A stretch of DNA of 64,000 nt, from contig DXWL01000005.1 in assembly GCA_019416865.1 (NCBI GenBank), positions 1 to 64,000 on the forward strand, in the 5' to 3' direction. The position numbers and the translations under genes were made by a program. The stretch comes from Fusobacterium sp. GTDB lineage: Bacteria > Fusobacteriota > Fusobacteriia > Fusobacteriales > Fusobacteriaceae. Below the pieces are notes generated by a model. That model had not been told where the DNA came from. It worked only from the letters and a program-made list of their open reading frames with translations, and ran no database searches. Below, in pieces: positions 33,745 to 43,033 of this stretch (the first letter of the stretch is position 1; every line of letters begins with the position of its first letter).

Positions 33745-34977
33745 ATGTACAAGATATTGGATGCTGATGAGGTAAAAAGTGAGATAGCAGAATATGAAAA
33801 ACTAGACAGATCTATACCTATTTTTGATGATGCAGAGTATATTGTTTTAGAAGAAGAGGGAAGAAAAACAGGTTATGCAGTTATAACTGATAAAGGGAAA
33901 AAATATATTTTAGAAAGAATATTTATAAAAAAAGATGAAAGATATAGATCACAGGGGAAAAAACTTGTTAGCTTTATAATAAACCATGGAAGAAAAAATA
34001 AAAAAGAGATAATTGAATTTACAGAAAAAAACAGAGAGCTGGAAAGTTTTTTTAAAAAAATAGGTTTTAAAGAGATAAAAAATAGAATGGTTTATGATAT
34101 CAGTGTTGGTGATGAAAGAAAAAAAGACGGAACGATTGTAGTTATTGGTTCAGTATTTTTGAATATATTTTTGGCAGCAATAAAAATTTTTGGAGGGCTT
34201 AAAGGAAAATCAAGTGCCTTAGTTGCTGATGGATTTAACTCTCTTTCAGATGTGGTAAGCTCTTTAGCAATTCTTTTAGGAATACATTTCAGTAATATGC
34301 CGGAAGATGAGAATCACCCTTATGGTCATGAAAAAATAGAGAGTGTAATAGGAATTATGGTTGGGCTGTTTGTAGTAATTACAGCTTTTGAAATTGGAAG
34401 AGGAGCAGTAGAGGAGCTTTTTAAGGGAGGAGAAAAAACAATCCCATCATTTACAACAGTGTATTATGCAGCAATCTCTATTCTTGTAAAATATGGAATG
34501 TATTTTTATAAAATGAAAATAGGAAAGGCTACAAAAAATGCAGCTCTTATTGCAGATGCAAGGGACAGTAAAAGTGATGTATTTTCATCTGCAGGAGTAA
34601 TAATTGGAGTATTTTTATCTATATTTATTTCTCCTATATTTGATACAATATTAAGTATAATAGTGGCTCTTCTTATCTTAAAAGAGGGAATAAGCACAAT
34701 TCTTGAAACATCAAATGTAATTCTTGATAAACAGGAAGAAGATTTTATAGAAAGTATAGAAGATTATGTGTATAAAAATACAAATATACAAAATGTTCAT
34801 GATATTTATATGAGAAGATCAGGAAATAAAATATTTTTAAGTATGCACATAAGGGTAGATAAAAATATGACTGTATATAAAGCACATCATCTTGCAGACA
34901 GTTTACAGGAATCAATAATGGCAGACTTTAAAGAAGTAAAAGAAGTAATGATTCATATAGATTATTTAATTGATTAG
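33745..34977 (+). CDS. GNAT domain fused to a cation diffusion facilitator
   Basis: Two-domain protein of about 410 residues. Residues 1-125 resemble a GNAT acetyltransferase: TGYAVITDKGKKYILERIFIKKDERYRSQGKKLVSFIINHGRK has the acetyl-CoA loop pattern R-x-x-G-x-G/K, and the end is FFKKIGFKE. Residues 135-410 are a CDF (cation efflux) transporter with six helices: the metal site is ALVADGFNSLSDVVSS in helix 2 and ALIADARDSKSD in helix 5, HPYGHEKIES lies between, and the cytoplasmic domain ends ...VMIHID. It exports Zn, Mn, Fe or Co. An alternative GTG at 33733 has no proper spacing; GGGGTGA fits this ATG. Confidence 0.8.
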   Translation: MYKILDADEVKSEIAEYEKLDRSIPIFDDAEYIVLEEEGRKTGYAVITDKGKKYILERIFIKKDERYRSQGKKLVSFIINHGRKNKKEIIEFTEKNRELESFFKKIGFKEIKNRMVYDISVGDERKKDGTIVVIGSVFLNIFLAAIKIFGGLKGKSSALVADGFNSLSDVVSSLAILLGIHFSNMPEDENHPYGHEKIESVIGIMVGLFVVITAFEIGRGAVEELFKGGEKTIPSFTTVYYAAISILVKYGMYFYKMKIGKATKNAALIADARDSKSDVFSSAGVIIGVFLSIFISPIFDTILSIIVALLILKEGISTILETSNVILDKQEEDFIESIEDYVYKNTNIQNVHDIYMRRSGNKIFLSMHIRVDKNMTVYKAHHLADSLQESIMADFKEVKEVMIHIDYLID

Positions 34978-34998
34978 AAAAATATCTTATGATATAAT
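34970..34998 (+). promoter_or_regulatory. Promoter of pcrA overlapping the CDF stop codon
   Basis: TTGATT, a 17-base spacer and TATAAT, beginning in the last codons of the CDF gene and ending 15 bases before the pcrA start. Confidence 0.65.
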
Positions 34999-35013
34999 TT
35001 TTAAGGAGATGTA

Positions 35014-37209
35014 ATGAGTATATTAGATAAATTAAATACAGAACAGAAAAAAGCTGGGAAAAAAATAGAAGGGCCTCTTCTTATTCTTGCAGGGGCAGGT
35101 TCTGGAAAAACAAGAACAATTACTTACAGAATAGCTTATATGATACAAGAATTGGGAATATCCCCATATTCTATTCTTGCAGTAACATTTACAAATAAAG
35201 CAGCTAAAGAGATGAAAGAGAGAGTAGAAGGGCTTATAGGTGAAGATGGAAAAAGAGCTATGATTTCCACATTTCACTCATTTGGGCTTAGACTTTTGAG
35301 AGTTTACAGCAAAGCAATAGGATATGATTCAAATTTTACAATTTATGATGTAGATGATCAGAAAAAAGTAATAAAAGGGATAATGAAACAGCTTGTTATA
35401 AAAAATAAAGATCTAACAGAGGGAAAAATTGCTTCGAGAATTTCAAAATTGAAAGAGGATGGTGTTTCTCCAGAAGACTATGAAAAAAATAATAAGTTTG
35501 AGCCTGATGCAAATATAATAAGTGAGGTGTATAGAAGATACAATCAAACTTTAAAAGAAAATAATGGAATGGATTTTTCAGATATCCTGACAAATACTTA
35601 TGAACTGCTTAAAAATCAAGAAATCCTTGAAAAGCTTCAGGAAAAATTCAGATATATAATGGTTGATGAGTATCAAGATACAAATAATATTCAATATAAG
35701 ATTATAAATAAAATTGCTCAAAAATATAGAAATCTTTGTGTTGTTGGAGATGAGAACCAAAGTATTTATGGATTCAGAGGAGCAGATATCAGAAATATCT
35801 TAGATTTTGAAAAAGATTATAAAGATGCAGAAGTGATAAAACTTGAAGAAAATTATCGTTCTACTAAGGTAATTCTTGATGCAGCAAATGCTGTAATAAA
35901 AAATAATAAAACTTCAAAAGATAAAAAACTTTGGACTAAAAAAGCTGTTGGGGATAAAATAATTTTAAAACCTTGCAGTGACGGGCGTGATGAAGTAAAT
36001 TTTGTTGTAGAAGAGATAGTAAAGATGAAAAATGAAGGAAGAAGGTATAATGACTTTACAATTCTTTACAGAACAAATGCTCAATCAAGACTTTTTGAAG
36101 AGGGATTTTTAAGATATAATATCCCTTATAAAATTTTTGGTGGAATGCAGTTCTATCAAAGAGCAGAGATAAAAGATATTCTTGCTTATATGTCTGTTAT
36201 TAACAATACAAGAGATGGAATAAATCTTGACAGAATTATAAATGTTCCAAAAAGAAAAATAGGGGACAAAACAATAGAAAAAATTAGAAACTATGCTGAG
36301 GAAAAAGGTTTAAGTATTTATGACAGTTTGAAAGAGGCAGTAAATATTTCTGGACTTAGTACAGCTGTTACAGAAAAACTTACAGAGTTTTTAAATATGA
36401 TGACAGAACTTGAAGAGCTTAGTATGGAACTTTCTGTATCAGAACTTTTTGATGAGATAATTAAAAAGACAGGATATTTTTCATATCTTAACAGCTCTTA
36501 TGATGATGCAGAAACAAGAACAGAAAATATAGAGGAGTTAAAAAATTCAATCATTGAGCTTGAAAATATAGTGGAAAATTTAACTCTTAGAGAATATCTT
36601 GAAAATGTTTCGCTTGTCAGTGCCACAGATGATTTGGACAGTGAAAGAGAATATGTAAAACTTATGACAATCCATAATGCTAAAGGGCTTGAGTTTCCTG
36701 TGGTATTTTTAGCAGGAATGGAAGATGAAGTTTTTCCAAATTCTATGAAAGTTATGATTGATAATTCTGAACTTGAAGAGGAAAGAAGAATTTGCTATGT
36801 GGCAATTACAAGAGCAGAGGAAAAACTTTATATGAGCCATGCTGCAATGAGATATATGTATGGAAGAATGGATTACAGAACACCTTCAAGATTTATCAGA
36901 GAAATTCCAGAAGATTTATTTGATATAAGAAGAAATGTATTAATTCAGTCTGCTTCAAAAGAAACAGAAAAAATAAATAAAGTTGCTCAAAGCGGAATGA
37001 AGCTTAATGTTATTTCAGATACTAAAAAGCTAGGGAAACAGCTTGAAGCAGCCAAAGAATTTCCATACAAAGTAGGAGAAACAGTTACTCATATAAAATT
37101 CGGACTTGGAAAAATTGTAGGAGTAAATGAAAAGAAGATACAGGTACAATTTGTTGACGGTAAAAGAGAGATAGCTATGATACTGGCTGAAAAATTCTTA
37201 AAGAAATAA
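35014..37209 (+). CDS. pcrA: UvrD/PcrA-type ATP-dependent DNA helicase
   Basis: A 3'-5' superfamily 1A helicase for repair and replication. The 731-residue length is typical. Motifs visible are the Q motif LNTEQKKA, Walker A AGAGSGKT at 26-33, TFTNKAAKEMKER (Ia), MVDEYQDTNNIQY (II), VVGDENQSIYGFRGAD (III), LEENYRST (IV), LMTIHNAKGLEFPVVF (V) and RRICYVAITRAEEKLYM (VI). The C-terminus has a Tudor-like PcrA tail, GETVTHIKFGLGKIVGV, that in PcrA binds RNA polymerase. The leader is very short (start codon 15 bases after the -10). Confidence 0.93.
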   Translation: MSILDKLNTEQKKAGKKIEGPLLILAGAGSGKTRTITYRIAYMIQELGISPYSILAVTFTNKAAKEMKERVEGLIGEDGKRAMISTFHSFGLRLLRVYSKAIGYDSNFTIYDVDDQKKVIKGIMKQLVIKNKDLTEGKIASRISKLKEDGVSPEDYEKNNKFEPDANIISEVYRRYNQTLKENNGMDFSDILTNTYELLKNQEILEKLQEKFRYIMVDEYQDTNNIQYKIINKIAQKYRNLCVVGDENQSIYGFRGADIRNILDFEKDYKDAEVIKLEENYRSTKVILDAANAVIKNNKTSKDKKLWTKKAVGDKIILKPCSDGRDEVNFVVEEIVKMKNEGRRYNDFTILYRTNAQSRLFEEGFLRYNIPYKIFGGMQFYQRAEIKDILAYMSVINNTRDGINLDRIINVPKRKIGDKTIEKIRNYAEEKGLSIYDSLKEAVNISGLSTAVTEKLTEFLNMMTELEELSMELSVSELFDEIIKKTGYFSYLNSSYDDAETRTENIEELKNSIIELENIVENLTLREYLENVSLVSATDDLDSEREYVKLMTIHNAKGLEFPVVFLAGMEDEVFPNSMKVMIDNSELEEERRICYVAITRAEEKLYMSHAAMRYMYGRMDYRTPSRFIREIPEDLFDIRRNVLIQSASKETEKINKVAQSGMKLNVISDTKKLGKQLEAAKEFPYKVGETVTHIKFGLGKIVGVNEKKIQVQFVDGKREIAMILAEKFLKK

Positions 37210-37238
37210 AAATTTTTGAAAAAATAGGAGGGGAAACT

Positions 37239-38066
37239 TTGAAAAGAAAAACTCTGGCAAATGAGATTTTTTATGAGGGGATAGGACTTCATAAAGGTAA
37301 AAATATAAAGCTTCACCTTATTCCTGCTGAAAAAGGGGGAATAATTTTTAAAAGAGTGGATATGGAAGAGGGAAAAAATGAAATAGCCCTTGATATAGAA
37401 AATACTTTTGATCTGACAAGAGGAACAAATCTTAAAAATGAATTTGGTGCTTGTGTATATACAATAGAGCATTTTTTATCAGCACTTTATATTTTTGGAA
37501 TAACAGATCTTATTGTTGAACTTGATGAAAATGAACTGCCAATAGGAGATGGAAGTGCAAGAATATTTATAGAAGAGATAGAAAAAGCTGGGATAAAAGA
37601 GCTTCAAGAAGATACAGAAGAGATAGTTATTACAGAACCTATCTATCTTTCAAAAGGGGACAAGCATATAGTGGCCCTTCCTTACAATGGATATAAACTT
37701 ACTTATACAATAAAATTCGATCATACATTTTTAAAGACACAGATGCTTGAACTTGATGTAGATTTAGATAGCTACAAAAAAAATATAGGAAATGCTAGAA
37801 CTTTTGGTTTTGATTATGAGATAGAGTATTTGAAGAAAAATAATCTTGCTCTTGGAGGAACTTTGGATAATGCTATTGTTATTCAAAAAGATGGAGTTAT
37901 GAATCCAAGCGGTTTAAGATATGAAGATGAGTTTGTAAGACATAAAATGCTGGACATTATAGGGGATTTAAAAGTTTTGAATAAACCTATAAAAGCACAT
38001 ATAATAGCAGTAAAAGCTGGACATGCTTTGGACATAGAATTTGCACAACTTATAAAAAAATTATAA
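37239..38066 (+). CDS. lpxC: UDP-3-O-acyl-N-acetylglucosamine deacetylase
   Basis: LpxC is the Zn-dependent committed step of lipid A synthesis. The 275-residue protein has the start TLANEIFYEGIGLHKGKN, the Zn-site histidine of TIEHFLSALYIFGI, DGSARIF, the second motif FVRHKMLDIIGDL, and KAGHALDIEFAQ near the end. It starts with TTG behind a strong AGGAGGGG, which may keep translation modest. First of an eight-gene envelope cluster; 29 bases after pcrA. Confidence 0.95.
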   Translation: MKRKTLANEIFYEGIGLHKGKNIKLHLIPAEKGGIIFKRVDMEEGKNEIALDIENTFDLTRGTNLKNEFGACVYTIEHFLSALYIFGITDLIVELDENELPIGDGSARIFIEEIEKAGIKELQEDTEEIVITEPIYLSKGDKHIVALPYNGYKLTYTIKFDHTFLKTQMLELDVDLDSYKKNIGNARTFGFDYEIEYLKKNNLALGGTLDNAIVIQKDGVMNPSGLRYEDEFVRHKMLDIIGDLKVLNKPIKAHIIAVKAGHALDIEFAQLIKKL

Positions 38067-38081
38067 ATAAATTAAAAAATT

Positions 38082-38090
38082 TGGTATAAT
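38082..38090 (+). promoter_or_regulatory. Extended -10 promoter before fabZ
   Basis: TGGTATAAT, an extended -10 element in the lpxC-fabZ gap, 34 bases before the fabZ start; no -35. Confidence 0.5.
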
Positions 38091-38124
38091 AGTACTAAAG
38101 AACAAATCAGGAGGAATACAAAAT

Positions 38125-38562
38125 ATGTTAGATACATTGGAAATAATGAAAAGAATACCACATAGATATCCATTTTTATTAGTGGACAGAATATTAGAGC
38201 TTGATATAGAAAATCAAAAAGTAATAGGACTTAAAAATGTAACTGTAAATGAGGAATATTTTAACGGACATTTCCCTGGACACCCTATTGTTCCGGGAGT
38301 AATCATTGTAGAAGGAATAGCTCAATGCCTTGGAGTACTTGTATTTGAACAACAAGGAGATCCTGAACATCCAAAAGTTCCTTATTTCGCAGCTATCGAA
38401 AATGTAAAATTTAAATCTCCAGTAAGACCAGGAGATCAAATTATATATGAAGCACAAATCGAAAAACAAAGAAGAAATATAGTAAAAGCTAATGGAGTTG
38501 CAAAAGTTGACGGAAAAGTTGTTGCAGAAGTGAAGTTTACTTTTAGCATAATGGATAAATAA
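38125..38562 (+). CDS. fabZ: 3-hydroxyacyl-ACP dehydratase FabZ
   Basis: Hot-dog-fold dehydratase of type II fatty acid synthesis; it competes with LpxA and LpxC for 3-hydroxyacyl-ACP, which explains the location. The 145-residue protein has IPHRYPFLLVDRI, the catalytic His in NGHFPGHPIVPGV (His49, with His53 nearby), and the glutamate region EGIAQCLG. The end KFTFSIMDK is typical. RBS AGGAGGAAT. Confidence 0.95.
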   Translation: MLDTLEIMKRIPHRYPFLLVDRILELDIENQKVIGLKNVTVNEEYFNGHFPGHPIVPGVIIVEGIAQCLGVLVFEQQGDPEHPKVPYFAAIENVKFKSPVRPGDQIIYEAQIEKQRRNIVKANGVAKVDGKVVAEVKFTFSIMDK

Positions 38563-38583
38563 TATCTGGACAGGGGGAGAAAA

Positions 38584-39357
38584 GTGGTAGAGATACATAA
38601 TACTTCCATAATAGAAGAAGGAGCTGTTATAGAAGATGGTGTAAAGATAGGCCCTTTTTGTATAATAGGAAAAGATGTAAAAATAGGAGCAAATACAACG
38701 ATTCAATCTCATGTTGTGATTGAAGGAATAACAGAGATAGGAGAAAATAATACTATTTATTCTTTTGCCTCTATAGGAAAAGTAAATCAGGATCTTAAAT
38801 ACAAAGGTGAACCTACAAAAACAATAATAGGAAATAATAATACAATAAGAGAATTTGTAACTATCCACAGAGGAACTGATGACAGATGGGAAACAAGAAT
38901 AGGGAATAATAATCTTATTATGGCTTATGTCCATGTTGCCCACGATGTAATAATCGGTGATAACTGTATTTTCTCAAATAATGCAACTCTTGCAGGTCAT
39001 GTTGTTGTTGAAGACTGGGTAATTATCGGAGGAATGACACCAGTACACCAATTCTGCAGAATAGGAGCTCATGCAATGGTAGGAGGAGCATCAGCTGTTA
39101 CTCAAGATGTATGTCCTTTTATACTTGCTGACGGAAACAAAGTAGTACCTGTAGGACTTAATAATGTAGGACTTAGAAGAAGAGGATTTACAGATGAAGA
39201 ACTTCTTGAACTAAAGAGAGCCTATAAAACAATTTTCAGAAAAGGTCTTCCTTTAAAAACAGCACTTCAGGAGCTGGAAGAAACTTATTCTGAAAGTAAA
39301 AATGTAATGTACCTTGTTAATTTTATAAAAAACAGTAAACGGGGGATAGTAAAATAA
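38584..39357 (+). CDS. lpxA: UDP-N-acetylglucosamine acyltransferase LpxA
   Basis: The first lipid A enzyme, transferring a 3-hydroxyacyl chain to UDP-GlcNAc as a left-handed beta-helix trimer. The 257-residue protein has hexapeptide repeats from residue 8 on, the catalytic base in MAYVHVAHD (His120), GGMTPVHQFCRIG, and a helical C-terminal domain beginning near LKRAYKTIF. The start is GTG behind GGGGGAG. Shares its last base with the lpxI ATG. Confidence 0.95.
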   Translation: MVEIHNTSIIEEGAVIEDGVKIGPFCIIGKDVKIGANTTIQSHVVIEGITEIGENNTIYSFASIGKVNQDLKYKGEPTKTIIGNNNTIREFVTIHRGTDDRWETRIGNNNLIMAYVHVAHDVIIGDNCIFSNNATLAGHVVVEDWVIIGGMTPVHQFCRIGAHAMVGGASAVTQDVCPFILADGNKVVPVGLNNVGLRRRGFTDEELLELKRAYKTIFRKGLPLKTALQELEETYSESKNVMYLVNFIKNSKRGIVK

Positions 39358-40166
39358 TGGAAAGAATAGGTGTGATAGTCGGAAACGGAAAACTTCCCTA
39401 CTCTTTTTTAAAAGAAGCAGAAAAACAAAACAGTGAAATAGAAGTATTTCCCATAGGACTGTTTGATACTATTGAAGAAGAGATAAAAAAATATAAAAAT
39501 TTTAAAAGATTTAATATAGGTGAAGTAGGAAATATCACAAAATATCTTATTCTAAATGGAATAAAAAAAGTTGTTATGATTGGAAAAGTTGAAAAAGAAG
39601 TAATTTTCCAAGATATGCAGCTGGATAAATATGGAGAGGAAATAGTCAACAGTCTTCCGGACAAAAAAGATGAAACTCTCCTTTTTGCCGTTATTGCATT
39701 TTTTAGACTTAATGGAATAAAAGTTCTGCCTCAGAACTATCTTTTAAAAAAAATTATGTTTGAAGAAAAATGCTATACCAAAATAAAGCCAAATGAAGAT
39801 GATTATAAAACAATAAAAATAGGAACAGAAGCAGCCAAACATCTGAGTGAGATAGATGCAGGGCAGACAGTTGTATGTAAAGATTCCTCTGTTGTAGCTC
39901 TTGAAGGGATAGAAGGAACAGATAAAACTATCCAAAGAGGAGGGGAACTTGGAGGAGATGGCTGTATAATAGTAAAAATGGCAAGACCTCAGCAGGATAT
40001 GAGAGTGGATATTCCAACTGTTGGAATAGAAACAATAAAAAGACTTGCAGAGATAAAAGCTAAAGGTATTGTGGGAGAGGCAGGAAAGATGATTTTTACA
40101 GATCAAGAAGAAGCAATAAAACTTGCCGATAAACACAATATATTTATAATGGGAATAAAACCTTAA
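39357..40166 (+). CDS. lpxI: UDP-2,3-diacylglucosamine diphosphatase LpxI
   Basis: LpxI hydrolyses UDP-2,3-diacylglucosamine to lipid X; it is the unrelated replacement for LpxH in several lineages. The 269-residue protein has the family patterns IGVIVGNGKLPYSFLKEAEKQ, GEVGNITKYLILNGIKKVVMIGKV, DAGQTVVCKDSSVVALEGIEGTD and IVGEAGKMIF. The one-base overlap with lpxA and position between lpxA and lpxB support the assignment. No lpxH-like gene is seen. Confidence 0.9.
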   Translation: MERIGVIVGNGKLPYSFLKEAEKQNSEIEVFPIGLFDTIEEEIKKYKNFKRFNIGEVGNITKYLILNGIKKVVMIGKVEKEVIFQDMQLDKYGEEIVNSLPDKKDETLLFAVIAFFRLNGIKVLPQNYLLKKIMFEEKCYTKIKPNEDDYKTIKIGTEAAKHLSEIDAGQTVVCKDSSVVALEGIEGTDKTIQRGGELGGDGCIIVKMARPQQDMRVDIPTVGIETIKRLAEIKAKGIVGEAGKMIFTDQEEAIKLADKHNIFIMGIKP

Positions 40167-40184
40167 AATTAAGGAGCAAAAAAT

Positions 40185-41258
40185 ATGAAAATATTTGTAT
40201 CGACAGGAGAGGTTTCCGGAGATCTTCATCTCTCATACTTAGTAAAAAATATTTTAAAAATAGACAGTAATGTAGAATTTTACGGGACAGCTGGAGAACA
40301 TTGCAGAGCAGCAGGAGTAAATATCATTCAAGACATAAAAGATATTGCTGTTATGGGATTTACAGAGGCTTTAAAAAAATATAGATACCTTAAGAAAAAA
40401 GCTAAAGAATATTTGGAATTTATAAAAGAAAATAAAATAGATAAGGTTATCCTTGTTGATTATGGAGGATTTAATTTAGCTTTTTTAAAACTTTTAAAAA
40501 AAGAAGTTCCTGAAGTGGAAGTATACTACTATATACCGCCAAAACTTTGGGTATGGGGAGAAAAAAGAATAAATACTTTGAAACTGGCAGATCATATAAT
40601 GGTAATTTTTCCATGGGAGGTAGAATTTTATAAAAAGCATGGAGTAAATGCTGTTTATTATGGAAATCCTTTCTCTGAAAAATATTCTGCTATAGAAAAC
40701 AGAGGGGATAAGATTCTTCTTTTACCAGGAAGCAGAAAACAGGAGATACAATCACTTCTTCCTGTTATGCTTGAAGTGGTAAATGCAAGACCTGACAAAG
40801 AATTTCTTCTTCGACTTCACAGTACAGAACCTTTTGGTTGGATACAGGAAAAACTTTTAAAATATCCAAATCTTATTATAACAAGAGCAACTCTTGAAGA
40901 GGCTGTAAAAGAATCAGAAACAGCTATTGCTGCTTCAGGAACAGTAACCCTTGAACTGGCTCTTATGGGACTTCCTGCCGTTGTAATTTATAGAACAAAT
41001 CCTATAAATGCTTTTATAGCTAGAAATATTTTAAAACTGGGATTTGTTTCTCTGCCAAATCTTACTCTTAACAGAGAGGTGTATCCTGAACTTTTACAAG
41101 AAAAATGTACCAGCAGTGAGATTCTATTTCAGCTTAACCTAATGAAAAACAAGGCTGATCAAGTGGAAAAGGATATAAGAGAGATAAGAGAAAGATTGTC
41201 AGGAAAAGATGTTGTAAAAAATTATGGGGAATATATATTGAGAGGACATAATTCATGA
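40185..41258 (+). CDS. lpxB: Lipid A disaccharide synthase LpxB
   Basis: A GT19 enzyme that joins lipid X and UDP-2,3-diacylglucosamine into the beta-1,6 disaccharide at the inner membrane. The 357-residue protein has the start IFVSTGEVSGDLHLSYL, the VLVDYGGFN-like strand, YYIPPKLWVWGEKR, LLLPGSRKQEI and the donor-site AIAASGTVTLELALMGLPAVVIYRT. It overlaps msbA by four bases (ATGA). Confidence 0.95.
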   Translation: MKIFVSTGEVSGDLHLSYLVKNILKIDSNVEFYGTAGEHCRAAGVNIIQDIKDIAVMGFTEALKKYRYLKKKAKEYLEFIKENKIDKVILVDYGGFNLAFLKLLKKEVPEVEVYYYIPPKLWVWGEKRINTLKLADHIMVIFPWEVEFYKKHGVNAVYYGNPFSEKYSAIENRGDKILLLPGSRKQEIQSLLPVMLEVVNARPDKEFLLRLHSTEPFGWIQEKLLKYPNLIITRATLEEAVKESETAIAASGTVTLELALMGLPAVVIYRTNPINAFIARNILKLGFVSLPNLTLNREVYPELLQEKCTSSEILFQLNLMKNKADQVEKDIREIRERLSGKDVVKNYGEYILRGHNS

Positions 41259-43021
41259 TAAAAGATAAATTAAATCAGGTTTATAAAAGTGATGCATTGG
41301 GAGGATTTCTAAAATACAGTCTAAGATATAAGGGACTTCTTATATGGACAGTGATTATATCTTCTCTTTCTTCTGCACTTGGAGCTGCTCCTGCATGGCT
41401 TACAAAATATCTTGTAGATGATGTATTAATATCAAAAAACGGAAAAGTAATGGTGCTTATAGGAATTGCTATTTTCGTTACTACAGCTCTTAAACTTATA
41501 ACAGCTTATTATTCATCTACAACATCTGCATATTTAACAGAAAAAATAAGAAGAGATATCAAAATAGATATATTTGATCACATTGAAAATCTGCCTATGT
41601 CTTATTTTACACAAAATAAGCTGGGAGATTTGATGGCAAGACTTTCTGGAGATTCTTCAAGCCTTGGAAAAATAGGATTTTTATTGTTTGAAATGTTTAA
41701 AGAGTTTACTCTTGTTCTTATCTTTTTAATAAGAATGTTTCAGGTTGATTTTGTTCTTGCTCTTGTATCTATTACAGTACTTCCTGCTATGCTTGGAGTA
41801 ATAAAAAAATACAGCAAGAAAATGAGAAAATCGGGAAAAGTAAGACAGGATACAATTGGACTTGCAACAGCTTTTATGCAGGAATCTCTTGCAGGAATTC
41901 AGGTAATAAAAGGGTTTAATAAAGTCGATATGACTGTGGAAAGATATAAAGATGTAACTGCTGAAGAGATGGAGAGAATATATAAGGCTCAGAAAATAAA
42001 AGCTAAGATATCTCCGCTTAACGAACTTTTAGCAACTGTAATGATACTTCTTGTTGCAGCTTATGGAGGTTATCAGATAGTTTATGCAGGGACAATGACA
42101 GCAGGGGATCTTATATCGTTTATAACAGCTATTGGACTTATGCAGTCGCCGCTTAAAAAACTTATTTCAAGAAACAGTGAACTGTATGAAATTATTCCTT
42201 CAGGGGACAGAGTTATGGAGATGTTCAATGAACATAAAGAGATTGATTGCTATATCGACACTCCAGAGAAGTTTCCTGATAATATAGACAGTATAAAATT
42301 TGAAAATGTAGATTTTACATACCCTAAATCAGAAACAAAAGTTTTACAGAATATAAATCTGCAGGTGAAAAAAGGTGAAATTGTAGCTTTTGTAGGAAGC
42401 AGCGGAAGTGGAAAAACAACTCTTGTAAATATGATTCCAAGATTTTATGATCCTCAAGGGGGATGTCTAAAAATAAACGATATTGATATTAGAAATTATT
42501 CTTTGAAAAATTTCAGAAATCATATTGGAATGGTTCCACAGGATACATTTTTATTTAGTGGAACAATAGCTGAAAATATAGCTTTTGGAAAAGATGAAGT
42601 AACAAGAGAAGAGATAGAAAAAGCTGCTAAGATGGCAAATGCTTACAACTTTATTGTTGATTTGGAGAAAGGATTTGAAACAGAGGTAGGAGAAAGAGGT
42701 GTGCTTCTTTCAGGAGGACAAAAGCAGAGAATTGCAATAGCGAGAGCTCTTATTCAAAATCCTTCTATAATGATTTTAGACGAAGCTACTTCAGCTCTTG
42801 ATACAGAATCAGAAAGACTTGTGCAAGATGCTCTTGAAAAACTTATGGTAGGAAGAACAACTTTTGTAATAGCTCACAGACTTTCAACAATAACAGGTGC
42901 AGATAAAATAGTAGTTATGGAAAAAGGAAAAATAAAAGAGATAGGAACTCATCACGAGCTTCTTGAAAAAGATGGAATATATACTAGACTTTACAATATA
43001 CAATTTAATAATGAAAAATAG
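41255..43021 (+). CDS. msbA: MsbA-type lipid A flippase/ABC exporter
   Basis: A half-transporter of 588 residues that forms a homodimer. Six membrane helices occupy about residues 20-330; the nucleotide-binding domain follows with Walker A VGSSGSGKTT, Q-loop MVPQDTFLFSGTIAENI, signature LLSGGQKQRIAIA, Walker B IMILDEATSALD and the H-loop IAHRLST. Location directly after lpxB makes lipid A flipping to the periplasmic leaflet the obvious role, although other exporters of this family look similar. Confidence 0.9.
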   Translation: MIKDKLNQVYKSDALGGFLKYSLRYKGLLIWTVIISSLSSALGAAPAWLTKYLVDDVLISKNGKVMVLIGIAIFVTTALKLITAYYSSTTSAYLTEKIRRDIKIDIFDHIENLPMSYFTQNKLGDLMARLSGDSSSLGKIGFLLFEMFKEFTLVLIFLIRMFQVDFVLALVSITVLPAMLGVIKKYSKKMRKSGKVRQDTIGLATAFMQESLAGIQVIKGFNKVDMTVERYKDVTAEEMERIYKAQKIKAKISPLNELLATVMILLVAAYGGYQIVYAGTMTAGDLISFITAIGLMQSPLKKLISRNSELYEIIPSGDRVMEMFNEHKEIDCYIDTPEKFPDNIDSIKFENVDFTYPKSETKVLQNINLQVKKGEIVAFVGSSGSGKTTLVNMIPRFYDPQGGCLKINDIDIRNYSLKNFRNHIGMVPQDTFLFSGTIAENIAFGKDEVTREEIEKAAKMANAYNFIVDLEKGFETEVGERGVLLSGGQKQRIAIARALIQNPSIMILDEATSALDTESERLVQDALEKLMVGRTTFVIAHRLSTITGADKIVVMEKGKIKEIGTHHELLEKDGIYTRLYNIQFNNEK

Positions 43022-43033
43022 GGAGAAATTAAA

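Noticed and set aside
38194..38943. A 249-codon minus-strand open frame antisense to fabZ and lpxA
   Set aside because: Low-complexity Tyr/Ser/Phe/Ile translation typical of antisense AT-rich DNA; both overlapping plus-strand genes are certain.
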